Source of the DNA: Syngnathus acus
Lineage: Eukaryota; Chordata; Actinopteri; Syngnathiformes; Syngnathidae
DNA: 64,000 nt
NCBI RefSeq assembly: GCF_901709675.1
Contig: NC_051105.1
Span: forward strand, 8,426,104-8,490,103
Reading direction: 5' to 3'
In this document: piece by piece, positions 33,847 to 46,452 of the stretch
Layout: each line of letters opens with the position of its first letter
How positions within the stretch are numbered: position 1 is the first letter of the stretch
The notes under the pieces: model-generated
Told to the model about the DNA's origin: nothing
Database searches by the model: none
The model's input: the letters and a program-made list of their open reading frames with translations, nothing else
Position numbers and translations under genes: made by a program

Positions 33847-36800
33847 CTAGCACGTGAAGTCCTCAAATGGTCCGTGATGTCCGCTGTGATGATGGTGAGG
33901 ATGGTGGTGATGATTGGGTAGCATCGTGTTGGCGTACGCCCCTTCTGGGTGATTCCGCGTCACGGCGTTGGGCTCCTGTTAAAAAGCACAGAAAATAACT
34001 TAAATCACAATAAATTCTGGCTTCATTCCGTTTGTACCTCTCAGTTACAAGCAAATATTTTATCCTGTGCGAAAAGAGCTAATATTACTGCAGCTTATGG
34101 AGTCACGTGAAAAATTCTTCTTTTTTGTGTCTTCATGGCTGTGTGTTGGTCCATCGTCCCCAAACTTTTGTCCAACTCCCGACAACATCACATCCGCTAA
34201 TTTGCATTAAAAAAAAAATCAATAACGCTTGTTTTTTTTCCCATGCAAAGTTAATTATATTACAGAAGAGAATGGAGCACTGCATACATTTAGGAATCGA
34301 TTAATTTAATGATGACTGAAAAAAGCAATCACCTGGGAAAGGGCGCCACAAACAATTAAAAAAAGCTGAACTGAACCAGGAAAGGACAAAAGAAGAAACA
34401 CAAATAATACTGCATAAAAAGAAAACAGATGCGGGCAAATGTACTGGTTCTCATCACTGGAACTGAGAACTTACTCTCGAGCCATTTAAGAAACATCCAA
34501 ATAAAAATGTTGCAATAAACAAGTTCAGCCCCTGAGCAAATGATCGTAATGAATGAAGAGCATTGCATATGGTTAGTTCAGAAGTGGAAAAGTAAGATTT
34601 CCCCATCAAGGCCCGTTTCCTAATAGAATCATCGTGCCACGGGGAAGGAAGTAGATACGACATGAAAAGAAGCGCAGCGGTACAGAATGTGCCGGACCTC
34701 TGTTTTCATCTCTTCCAGGCCCACTGTTGCAACAGTAGCAGGCTGCGGTTGCGGCTTGCTTTTCTTTTCCTCTTTTTGTGGCCTCAGTGCACGTTGTAGC
34801 CGCTGCTTGAAGACCTGCATGAAAACAGCAAACACAAGAAGAACTGAGATGAGAAGAGTGCGTGCAAGAAATTGAGCAAAAGCTGAGATGATGACACTAA
34901 TACCCAAGTAGAAAGTAAGTAGCCATTTTCCATCCATAATCCATCCAGCTATTTTCTATAGTGCTTGTAGTTGTTGTGTTTCAGACATTTGTCTCTGGAA
35001 CGACTCTTACTGCTTACGTGGTCCAAATATCTGATTTGGACATGCTGGATATGCAACCCGAGCGTCTGGGGGCCCGATATGCTCATTTAATCAGGCAGCG
35101 TGACATTAGTCAGACTGCACGATAAATGACAATCAGTCCTAGGGGAATTTGGGGCGACATTTTGTCTAGGCCCGCTGGATTGCGGTCAACAAAGGGCCTG
35201 CCAGTGTTTTTTTTTTTTTTTAAATCATGCAAAATTAGGGGAAGGCTAGCATGAACTAGCTACGTTTTAATGTAATTTTATGCTTCAGTATCTTGTGTGA
35301 CATGAATCATGATGTTGCTTCATGTGCGAAATATTGTTATTTTGATATATTCACACTTAACCAGCAAAAGGCAAACATGCAAACTTGAATCAGATACCTC
35401 ATAGATATAATCCAGTATTTCTAAGATAGTCAGGATGCTGGCTCCAATGAAAAGACCCATCTGGCCACCAATGTCACCTACAAACAGCGCAATAAAACAA
35501 TTCACCTTTTTCTCGAATATTTTCACAAATGATTTCCTCAATAGTGGTACCTTGAGATATGACTGGCTTGACCATTTTTTTGAGATGATTAAAAGCCGTC
35601 ATTCGCTGAATTTTTTTTTTTTCTGCTTTGATTGTTAGGCAAAAATTTCAGAGCATTGTATTCTGGCAGTGAACTCAATTTATCCCAATTATGGAATGAC
35701 GTAAACTCATATATCATGGCACCACTGTAATACATACATTTTCTTGGTGGCGGAAGTCATACCTAATAAACCCGCAACGTCATAGGCCTTCTTTTGCTCT
35801 ATTGTTTCAAAGTTGAGCGCCTCAAAGAAGATGTCCAATACCAGAAAATTGTCTCTAAGAAAAACAGTCAGAATATTAAAATACGGCAAATCACAACATA
35901 ACAAGAATCAGATCAGAAAAAAAATACTACTTTGGAAAACTGTGATCAACACTTTTTCATATTTTCAATGTTGGTGCATTTTTAATTTTTAATTTTGTCT
36001 TTGCACCAAGTGACAGAAAAAAAACCGGATTCATTGATTAATCAACAGATCAACCAATGATTAAAATCATTATTAGTTGCAGTCCTAATATTAGTGCCAC
36101 TTGTCTTGTTAACTCACAAAAACACAAATGGCTGATTAAAAAAAATAGAAAAAAAGTCAAGGTACGATAATAAACATTGTGTTGTCGACTTTTATGTTGC
36201 GTGCAAGTGACCACAAACTCGAGGTCAGAGTTAATGATCAGTTTCATGAGAAGCGCATCACCGCTCTCACTCTGTCGAGTTTGTCGCTCTGGAGCGCTCG
36301 TACCGGATGTAGTCTTCGGACTTGTCGTATTTCCTGGAGAGATACCGAGCTGAACCCTTGCTTGGGATTTTGACCATGGAGAGCTCTTTGCCGTAACGGG
36401 TGAGATTACAAGGCGTCTCGCATGGACAGGTGTCCCCGCTGGTCTTCTGGAGCTGGGCTGCAACATTGTGAGATGAGAACAAATGATTCGCAGTGTGCCG
36501 TCTATTTTCATACACGATGGCATAGATTTCTCATGAAGGAACTTTCCCTCTATGAAAATGATATTACAAAATATTACCTTGAATTAACTGAGCATAATTC
36601 ATATAATTGTATTCATGAGTGTGGCCCATATGGATATAAGCCACTCTTAATACCTTCAATAAGTTTTAAATGTAATGATGAGAGGCATAATTAAATTTGT
36701 GGCTCAAATAGAAGAAAAAGTATAATTATATCAACGCACGTGTGCTCATTAGCATAAAATCGTTCATACCGCTCCATTAATGCCATTGAAAAGCGCGGCA

Positions 36801-39800
36801 CTTTTGTTCTCTTGGCGGAAGGAGAGCGAGATGAGATGGAAGATGGACGAGACGCCGTAGAAATGACGAATCAGTTTAATATTAACAGTTCAACAAAGGA
36901 CGCCATCACACTCCAAAGTGACAAAATCACAATGGGAAGTCATTTCAAGATCTTTAGATTACCTCCGGTTATGGTATTGCTTCCATTGGAAAAAAAAACT
37001 TCAAAACTTTGCATTGTACCTATTTTGTTGCATTGTAATGAGAAAAGAAATGAAGGCAGATTGTTTCTTACCAAGTGCTTTGTCAACACAGTTGATTTTA
37101 TTCGGAGGACAGATATCAGCGGTTCCTAGAGAAGAGAGCACATAATGAGCCTGATCAATCACAACCAAAATGATCAGTGACCCGCGTCAACCGCAATGAG
37201 GAAGAACGGCTGTGAACAACAAGGCGTCGCTTATCATTCATCTCCCAATGAAGGCGGGACACGCCGAGGATGACTTGCATCCAGCGAGCGTGGCTGTCGC
37301 AGAGAAATGAAGCATGCGTGTGTAGAAAAAACGTCCTCAGAAAAAAGAAGAAAACACATTGGCCAGTCCATCAAATGCGGGAATTCATTAGCGGCACAAG
37401 TCATTAGTAGACTTCTGCTGTTTTGCTTCTTTATGAGGTGTGTTGATTAATGTAGAGTGAAATGACGTCGGATAGTCTCTGTGACTTTTTACGCACCCAC
37501 ATTATGTCTTGTTTGTACAATGTAGCACAATTATCAGCGAGAAAAGAAATGAGTCTTGAATAACACTTTGTAAAAAGGGCAGCCATTTTGTCTGAGGAGA
37601 CAAAAGCCATGGCGAGTTTCCATGAGCTGTCCACGTGTCACAGGACAAGAACGGCCTAATAGCTTTTTTTTTTTTTAGGTGCTCGCCCAAATATAGAAAT
37701 AGACCCAGACACTAAAATATTAACTCTGAGGCAACCAAATCTTGGAAAACACATTTTTGCTTCTAATGGTGGTAGGCCTAAAAGAAACGTGGAAGATTTA
37801 AAAGGAGTCACATGAAGTCACAAAATGTGCATTTGTAATATATTGTTTTCTTTACTGTTTATCTTCATTACACATTTAAGTAGTTATTCGTCCATTCTTT
37901 TATTTTATCAGACCGAGTTGATAAGTGGATCATGTTGCTAACTTATACATATCCAATTTCTAGACCATTTGTTCTCATCAATGTCACGGCCGACATTGAT
38001 GAGACAAACAGACAAACAAAACAAAAAAGTCACCGCTTCAAATACAAAAGTCTTTCAAGTCGGATATATTCAGAAACCGCGAGCAGCTGTTTACTATAAA
38101 AAAAAAAGGGGGTAAAGAAATCTTTTATCTGCCCAAAGTTGATGACAAAGGGAACAGTGGATGAGTAGTTAGCTCTGAGGTTGGGGGTACAAATCTAGTC
38201 TTAAATTTTCTTGTGTGTTCTTTCTGAGCTTGTGTTGAGTTTTCCAAGACAAGTATTCACAAAGAGTATTCAATAAATCTAACATGCAAGTTTTTGGAAT
38301 GTGGGTTAAAGGCCAAATATAGCGAGAACATGCAAACTTTACACGTGATGGCCTGAGATCAGATCCACTCGATGTAGTCACCACTTCAAACTACAACATC
38401 CATCTTCAGCGCAACCACATATCTGGCAAGGTTGAGAGTTTTGGTGGCAAAAAGCTAGAAGAGCTAAGTGCGGGACTCTCAAAGGAACTTTATTTTCAAA
38501 TATAAAACAAGCCAGCGAACAGCAAGGAATGTCAAATCAAAAATATTTGAAGTCTATTCAAAGTACAAAAATAAACCAAAACACCACAAGAGGAATCATG
38601 AAATGACAACGGCTAACAAGAACAGGCGGAAACAAAAAACATAACGAGACAGACAAGACGTGAAAAAAGAGACACAGAGAAAACATAAAACAAAACTCAG
38701 TCCGATCAAAACAAAGTCAACACAACGTCATATTTAATGCACATAATTTGCAAAGCTCTCCTACAAACTACAGTGCAATAATAATAAAAACAACAACTGT
38801 GATTATAAAGTGCCTTTAAAGGGACCTAAGAACACCCTGGAGAATTAAAAGGGGTAATTAAACGTGTGTTTATTCCAGTCACTAAGTGTACGCTTTAGTG
38901 AACAGATGGCGCACGACAGCTTTTTCAACATATACAAACAAAGCTATAAGTGGGGCTACAACCACTGCAAGTGCAAGACAGGATTATCCTCCACATCCTG
39001 TTTACTGGGTAAAAAATGAAAAAGTCAGCGCTGTAACATTTGAACAGCTGTGTGTGTGTGTGTGACTGAAAAAGACTTTCTATTCACAAGTTGGCCTCGC
39101 ACCCCCTTGACAAGCTTTGGAGCCAATTGGTCTCAGGAGTCCTATAAAGGAATTTGACTCTTCTTAATATTCAACAATAAATTGTGCGTACTCGCTTTCC
39201 CAAAGCTGGCGAAGCAAAGCTTCTGCATTTATTAAAGCTGATATCTATAATAAATCAAATTCCTGATGCAATACATCACCGTGGGAAGCAAACGCGGTGC
39301 TGCAGCTCACGGAAAACTCTCAAGTGATTATTGCTTGCAATCTGTTAATTCAAATGTTTCTCTTTGTTATCTTATTCATTTGTAGATGGGCTCAATTCTT
39401 GCAGTTTCTTAAAAACATGTTGATCTTGCAATTTCTCTCACGGACTGACACGCAAGGCAGCAGTCATTTATAATTTAGGTGGCAAATTGATTTCCCGCTG
39501 TTAAAAACAATGGACCAGCATTTAGAATGGTGCAGCTGTCATAGCATAATGTAATAGTTGTGGCCCCGAGGAATATTAGAAAGCAGAACTATTACTCTTT
39601 GTCCACTCTTATTTCTATAATTTTTTTCCGGATGTTACGGTCCAAAACGCATAAATGATTTGCAACATTGTTTCCTATGCAAGTGATAAGTCTTTGTCAA
39701 AAGGCCAGTGATGCATGTACCTTCTGGTATCATATTTTTACTGTACCCTAAATTCATTGTTGTGGTTGTGTTCTTTCTAGAGCTTCAATGCAGCCTCCTT

Positions 39801-41849
39801 CAACACAGTTTACATTCAGTAGCCCGACTCTTAGCAATAGTGTTGATGACACACATGCTGTGCAAGTCTAGACACTTAATTTGGTGCTTGACAGACGGGC
39901 GTCTCACTCGTATCCTCCAGACGGTTAGGCAAAATGAAAAATCGGTAATCAATAGGGGTAAAAAATCTGCAAACAGCGTTTTCCAGTTTTCGCCTGTCGG
40001 ATCTTAAGTCTTCTACAAAATTTTCATAATTCAATCATTAATATCAATTCTCTTGTTTATTTAATCACAATCATCTTCATTTATCAACTGCCGAGAGTTG
40101 CCAAGCTCCTTAAAGTGCTCAGAATTTCTTTTTTTGGTCATATTAGAATTTGGTTTGAATCCAGACTAAAAGAACATAACCACTCACCTTGCAATCTGCG
40201 CTTAGAAGCCGTAAAAATAAATGGCACAAATTGATGATGGCCTGCCCGGGCGACAGGTTGAGAAATTCACTGAGATGTTAATCAGGACTGACACCTGAAT
40301 GAGAGCTGCCATCATAGCTGAAGAGCATTCCATTCCATGTAGAGCAGCTCAAGGTCAGAGCGCAAATTACATCCGTCCTCGGAGGGTTCAAGTGGGCCAA
40401 AACACAGATGGATTATTTTGCCCGTGCCTCATGATATCATGGATATGGATTGACTAATGCAAATATTCCAATGGAAGCAGCGACTACTAATTGAATTTTT
40501 AATCCAACCTTGGCTGTCATTCATACGTAGTAATACGGAATATGTTGCCAAACTGAAAAGTTTTTGATGCTTCAGTATAAATCTATAGTCAAGATACCGT
40601 ATTTTCCGCACTATAAGGCGCACCGGATTATAAGGCGCACCTTCAATGAATGGCCCATTTTAAAACTTTGTCCATATATAAGTCCATATATTTGGACACG
40701 CCTGCAGTAGTGGCTCAATATTGGTCCATATATAAGGCGCACCGGATTATAAGGCGCACTGTTGGCTTTTGAGAAAATCTGAGGTTTTTAGGTGCGCCTT
40801 ATAGTGCGGAAAATACGGTAATTAGAAGCTCTGTGTGATCATACCTGGCATGTGCACCATCCTGCAGTTGCACACTCGCACAACCTCGTTGGTCTCACAG
40901 AGCAGGCGACAGGCGCTGATGCTGTACGTGTCATATCCGGGGAACTTCTCTTTGCTGCTGGAGCGGCAGTTCCCCCAAGGCTGGGGCAGGTATGTCAGCT
41001 GAGCACAAAGATTTATTAGCCGGGCAGCTGGCAGGAAATCAGTAAGGCTGTCATGCTCTTTGTGGTTGGGCTTGAAGATGATAAAGATAAAGACCTACCC
41101 TTTGCTCCTGACATGAAACAAAGGTCTGGAAGCCTGGAGAGACGCCAAAGCCCAGCTGGTGAATGTAAGGAGGCTCGTCCTGACTGTGGATTTGAACTCG
41201 GATTCCGGCCTCCAGAGACGTCTCGTCTTCAAAATGGAGCAAGGGCACAGCATGGGAAATTCACAGGATGAAGAAAATGTGATGTGAATTATAAATGGGA
41301 ATAATTTTCCCATGTACGATAAGCACATCGGCACCAGACAATTTTTTTCGTGTTGTTTTTAATGATGACACAATTTAACCCTGAAACTGATTAGACGGTA
41401 TTTTTAATTCCAAGGTATCGGAGATCGACCTTGGCGATCTCGCCACACTTTCGATTATTTCTCGTCGGTTGAAATCAAACTTGGCTGGAATCGAAGTGAA
41501 GACAGCCACGTGTAATGAATTATGTATAACTTTCAAAGTGTTCACTCGAATACCAACAATTGTCAGTCAATTGATTGACTTTTACTTTTCTCATCAGTTC
41601 ACAAATTCTGGCACTAAGGGTTGCAATAAACAAACAAAAAACAATGCACATTATTATTTCATTTTCACATCATTACATTGGACACAAACGTTTTGCTGGC
41701 TTACTCGTCTCTCTCCATATCGGCAGATATTCATCCTGCTGGATATCCAACATGATCTCCAGCCCATTTCCCATTCCACCTTGCTTGGTTTTCCTAGATG
41801 TGGTCTTGTTCCCATTAAAGGTGTAGCATTTCCCATATCTGGTGTAAAC
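33847..41849 (-). CDS. asic4: Acid-sensing (proton-gated) ion channel subunit 4, 5' exon missing
   Basis: Degenerin/ENaC family cation channel subunit of neuronal membranes; mammalian ASIC4 gives little proton current alone and modulates other ASICs. Nine coding exons on the minus strand, in transcript order: 41849-41705, 41226-41099, 40998-40845, 37125-37072, 36457-36304, 35854-35763, 35477-35398, 34814-34698, 33975-33847. They encode 350 residues from [12 protein letters not shown] to the stop. Visible: extracellular domain with [46 protein letters not shown] and [30 protein letters not shown] (given here as separate pieces of the same chain); TM2 with the selectivity filter GAS in [13 protein letters not shown]; and a cytoplasmic tail with a histidine-rich run and the ending FEDFTC. 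The N terminus, TM1 and proximal extracellular domain (about 190 residues) are not in the window. The donor of exon 34814-34698 (GAG|GTCCGG) is weak and may be wrong. Confidence 0.92.
35543..35729. mobile_element. MITE-like element in asic4 intron
   Basis: The left end agtggtaccttgagatatga and the right end atatatcatggcaccact are imperfect inverted complements. The ends resemble a common fish non-autonomous family also seen at 46364-46452 and 49486-49575. No coding frame. Confidence 0.55.
38318..38385 (-). repeat. Degraded fish repeat fragment (reverse orientation)
   Basis: gagaacatgcaaactttaca followed by a GATCAGATCC-like word resembles, in reverse, the widespread fish element that carries tttgcatgttctc and a tRNA-like box. 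It is short and divergent. Confidence 0.4.
40595..40820. mobile_element. MITE with ends taccgtattttccgcactat
   Basis: A 226 bp element bounded by near-perfect inverted repeats of about 30 bases (taccgtattttccgcactat at the left, its complement at the right). Internally, tataaggcgcaccggattat occurs near the left end and again at 40731-40750. It has no coding capacity. I recognise the family as a high-copy non-autonomous DNA element of teleosts. The right end lies 24 bases from the exon boundary at 40845. Confidence 0.85.
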
Positions 41850-44800
41850 CTGGAAGAAAACAAAAGCTAACATGAGTTTGACAAATTCAAGCCTGTAACG
41901 AGAGCGAGATTGAACTGAGCGTAAAACATAAATAAGATCAAATCGTCATGTGCCATAAACATTTGGAGTCTCCACACTGCTCACTATGGATGTAACATTT
42001 TAATTGGACCCCTTGCCGTCATCGTATAAAACCTTATCAGAGGCCTGCAACTTCAGAAGCTTGTGTTATGTTGTATTATGATAAGGAACAAACAGGATTT
42101 CTCGTTCCAGACAGAAATGGAAGGGGGAAAAACATGGCAGTAAATTGCAGGAAAAGCAATCAGGTAAACTCATGTTCCTTCAAACTTTGATGTCAGCAAA
42201 TCACAGTAAAATAAAACTGATGTTGCTGTGCTTGCAGTGCATTTCTCGCTCTGTGTGTTCACTGGCGTGCCGGTACCTTGTAGCCGTGTTCCCTGACAGG
42301 GGCCAGGATGCCGCTGGAGATAACAAATGGCCATGATGACACTTCTTATAAGTGCATATCATTTTGTAAGAGGGAGTCATTATCCAGTCCCTCAAACAAT
42401 TTCATTTGCTTTTAATGACAATGCTGGCATGATGAAATATGGAGAGGATTAAATTTCAAACGTCATGACGTATATATCGGAAAAGATAAATACGTATATG
42501 GGTAAGGCCATAAAACCTTGAAGGTGATCAGGTATCACCAAACAACCAATCACCAAGTATAGTATCAGTTTCTATTATCCTGAAACAGATAAACTACATC
42601 CCATTATTGTTTCAATATGTGCTTACTTCATTTTTTGCACCATCAAAAAGTGGATGTGTTGTTCTAGTTCAACCTGCATTCAAATCACCTCGGTAAAGTG
42701 ATCCTAATCACGTTTCCAGCAGTGATTAAACCAACGAAGCCTGTATGAATAGCTTCCACCCCTCTTTTTTTTTGCGGATAAATAAAGCATCAATTACCAG
42801 ACTGAGCAAAATCCATTGGATTCATTTAGTGAAGAAAACGCTGACTGGTAATGAAAGAAGAGGAATTGTCTCGACCCTAGAGACACAAATGACAATCAGG
42901 CGGACATATTAAAGAGTCATGCCGATGCCTTCTAAACATGGACGTCTGACTCTAAGATCAAACAAATCCGCCAAATGAATGTGCTGACCAGAAATGAAGG
43001 TTGTTTGAAAACCAACAAAAAAAATCTTATTTATACACCAGTGACAATAAATCTAACAACGTTGCAAGGGTACATTCTTTGCCTGGGCATATTCACCACA
43101 ATGATTACAGAAGGAAATATGAATCATGGCTTTAAAGGTGAGAAAATACATTTTTGTTTGCAGTAATTGCTTTGTCCCCTTTAAACCGTTTGTAGTTTGG
43201 ATAAAGGATGAGAGCAAATGTTTGCTTTCATAGGAAATGGATGCTTAGAATATGATTCAGATAACTGTTCAGCATAATAACAGGCTCGGGATGCATTTTG
43301 GACTTTTAGTATTGCTACTAGGGAGGCATGCGTGTCCTTGGAGTGTCCCGAGGTCTTCAAGAGGAGGGCGGGGAACATCCCATGGAACCGGTAGTCTTGT
43401 GTTACGGCCCTCGCGACAGCTATAAATTGTATTTCAATTGTTTCCTTTACATTTCTCGTGAGGATAATTAGAAGAGAGGTTGTGAACCCCACCAGTTCTA
43501 GAAAGAGTCTGACTGACATGTGCTGCTAGCTTGAAATGGTTTAATCTCAATTTGGCTGTTGCAGAGTTGCCGGGGAGGTAAGCTTCACTTATCGCTGATC
43601 CTCTCAACCGTTCATTGACACACTTAAGCCCAGCAGGCGGACTTCGTCTGATGGAACGGGCAACAGAGGTGAAGGAGGATTTTGCTTTGGAAATGCTGAA
43701 AAGTGCCACAACCAAGCACCCGGGGTCCGCTCTCAGCACTGGAGGACCTTGATATATTCACACAATACCCCCTGAGACCATGGTAATGTCTTCCAATTAT
43801 TTTGCCTCTTCCAGATTTTTTTTTTGTGAGACTCCCGGTTTTTTTTTTTCCACACGGGTCTTTGCTCAATGAGGATTTAGCAAAATGGTTACTAACTGGT
43901 ACAAATCCAATAAAATTAGAGGTTTTGTATTTCACCAAGTAAGTTCAACTAAAAACAAGAAAACTAAAGCAGATGCTCCTGAAAGGCAAGTAAAAAATAT
44001 AAATAAATGAGTTTACCATAACAAAATACATAAATCTTTAACAACTCAGTCAAGACGGTGTCATCATTTCTCCTTAACCTGAGCAAAAGAGGATGACAAA
44101 AGTGCACCAGTGAAGGAGTACCCCAATATACACCCAAAAAAAAAAAAAGATAGAAAATTACCCAAGAGAATATAGTGAATCACAAATGATTCACCACACT
44201 TGGAACAAAATAATTCAAATTTGTACACCACAGGGAAGCTCCCGTTGTTCTGCTTGCCACACTTAAGAATTCAAACATTAGTTTATTCGACCAGAACTTC
44301 ATAATAAATACATGATGATCTTTCACGCGTCCTTACTCAACAGCAGAAGAAAAGATTTTGGGGTTATATGCGACATGCAGCCGCATCATACAGAGGGTGA
44401 AGAAGCTCTGCATAATTCAAGTCACAGTGAGACAGTTCTGTGTCATGGAATATGAATGACATCTGAATCGACTCAAGTAATTGCCTTAGAAATATTTGTC
44501 TCTTATTTCCATATGTGTTGATGTTGAAGGAAAAAAAAACAACAACCCAAAATGAAGCAGTTATGCAAATTGCTCATTATGCTGCGAAATGAATACATCT
44601 CTAACAGTGTCAATCAAAGCTCAGCGTGATTATCTCTGTAAAAACAAAATGTTTGATTACGTTTTCTGTTTACGGCAATTGAAGTGTTTATTGTGTCACT
44701 TTTCTATGATACACAAATCCTGCGTCAATTTCTGTCATCATCAGCTTGGCTGTTAAAACATAACAGAAGCGGAAAGAAGATGTCGGGTTATTACTTTTCT

Positions 44801-45379
44801 TATCATCAGCGGTGATAGTTTTCCATTCCGACTCTGTTTTTCTGGTTTCTGTAAGTTGGGATGGGAAAGTACCGATACTGGGTAGCAGCATATTTTAAGG
44901 TATCTGGTATGTAAAGACTACCGATACCAACCCCCCAAGAAACCAATTGGCGAATCAACATGTAGGTGAAAAAGAAAGGTCATGATTTTATTGTCCTTAT
45001 GTAAATTTTACTTGATATTCTTTTCCAGATGTAAATTAGATCTCATTTTAAAACATAAGGATTGTGTAACACTAACCCTCAGCATAAAAACAAGAATAAA
45101 TTCCCTCCCGAAATAAACACAATGACGGACTTTGGGGTTGTGTTTGTCCATTCGCCTCTTTCAAATCTTTCCTTGATTAAACCGGGTTGAAATAATCCTT
45201 CATCAAAAGTCAAGCAGATTACTTTTTACCATGGCGCCATGCACCGAGATCACATGCTGTGGCCTGTAAACACAAATCTATTGTGATTTTCATAACAACA
45301 CTGGCGTCTAACTGGGAGAGATCAGCAGTTGGTCTGAAAACAGGTCCAACTCCGAGCAGAGCAGGCTGAGCATTAACTA

Positions 45380-45700
45380 ACAATTTCAACATTGCCACTC
45401 ACTACGTTATCGCGCCCGCATAGTATTCCATAGATCATTACGCAGCTGAGTGTTTCAATTTCACTGGTAGTTTCTCAGAGGGCCATCCAAGCGAGCTCTA
45501 TCATTTGCAATTAGCGCCTTGTCATCATTCTACCGCTGGGCGGAATAACACGCTTGATAAATGTGATCATTTCCTCAAATAATCATGACAAATGCAAATG
45601 AACGAGGAAACATTAGAGGAATTCCGCTGAGATTCGCTGATTAATCGGATGATCATTCCGAGTGATGAATCTGGCACCGTTCACTCCGAGGGAGGTTTTT
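45380..45700. promoter_or_regulatory. Candidate intronic enhancer block with octamer
   Basis: A repeat-free stretch of balanced composition in the asic4 intron, dense in short transcription-factor-like words: the POU octamer ATGCAAAT at 45592-45599, several ATTA/TAAT cores and repeated TGATCATT. The call rests on texture and motifs only; no alignment was possible. Confidence 0.3.
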
Positions 45701-46119
45701 CCATAAAAAGGCGTTGTACCCACTTGACCGTTTGAAGCCGCATACGTTGGGCCCCAACACTTCATAAATTAAAACGAACTCTGCTGTCAACCTCCGGGGC
45801 TTGTTTCAGTCATCTTTGTGGGAGTTGTGAGTCATCCCCTGCCCTCTTTCTGCTCCCCCCCTCCAACAGAGCATCAAAAACAAGTTCAGCATCGAAGTCA
45901 GCGAGCAGCACAACCAGCGAGCCTCCCATTTTTGTGCCACTCACCCATGCACACTCATCTAATGGATCGCCGATAGATGCTCTTGAAATAACAGGTTGGA
46001 AATGGACGAACGAGCTCTCCAGCACAATACAGCGAATAGAACATCTTTATGTGGAAATGCGTGGCAGCTTCCTGTCACTATGGGCTGCACTCAATTCAAG
46101 GCCGTAACCTCACTAGGTT

Positions 46120-46345
46120 GTTAAATGCAATTTGCAGCTCATAATGGTTTCGGCGCTGATTTAGTTGAATCTCCGCCAACATCCGGATGGCACTAATTTA
46201 CCATTCCAAAGAATTCAGAATATCAGCTAGCAGTTATGTCCCTTTTGATTGAGCTGGTTAATTAAGATCTCTAATGTACTTTTGAATGGATTACCTGATA
46301 TATTTTCAGCTTCGCTCAGCCAAATGAGATAATAAGAAATTATTT
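46120..46345. promoter_or_regulatory. Candidate intronic enhancer block with TTAATTAA
   Basis: A repeat-free stretch with the palindromic homeodomain-like word TTAATTAA at 46258-46265 and several further TAAT cores. It lies directly left of a MITE remnant. Motif-based inference only. Confidence 0.25.
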
Positions 46346-46363
46346 ATCCATTTCCTATACAGG

Positions 46364-46452
46364 TACAGTGATGCCTTGACATATGAGTTTGAGTCAAAAC
46401 ACCCATATAAATCATAATTCCTCGCTGAAAAGAATAGAAATGCCATTAATTT
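46364..46452 (+). mobile_element. MITE remnant, one end
   Basis: Begins tacagtgatgccttgacata and runs to gaaatgccattaatttcc, the typical end and subterminal words of a common fish non-autonomous family. The other end is not clear. It is related in reverse to 49486-49575. Confidence 0.5.

Larger units (their letters stand above)
37126..40844 (-). other. asic4: asic4 intron between exons 40998-40845 and 37125-37072
   Basis: This 3.7 kb intron contains no supportable coding exon. It holds a degraded SINE-like tail near 38318-38385, a (TG)n tract at about 39050-39064 and a MITE at 40595-40820. Confidence 0.7.

Noticed and set aside
36422-37145. Plus-strand frames across 36422-37145
   Set aside because: They overlap the antisense of two asic4 exons and intron sequence, and match nothing recognisable.
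40595-40820. Repeated ggcgcac words as a possible CRISPR or tandem array
   Set aside because: They are internal and terminal repeats of a MITE with inverted ends, not regularly spaced units.
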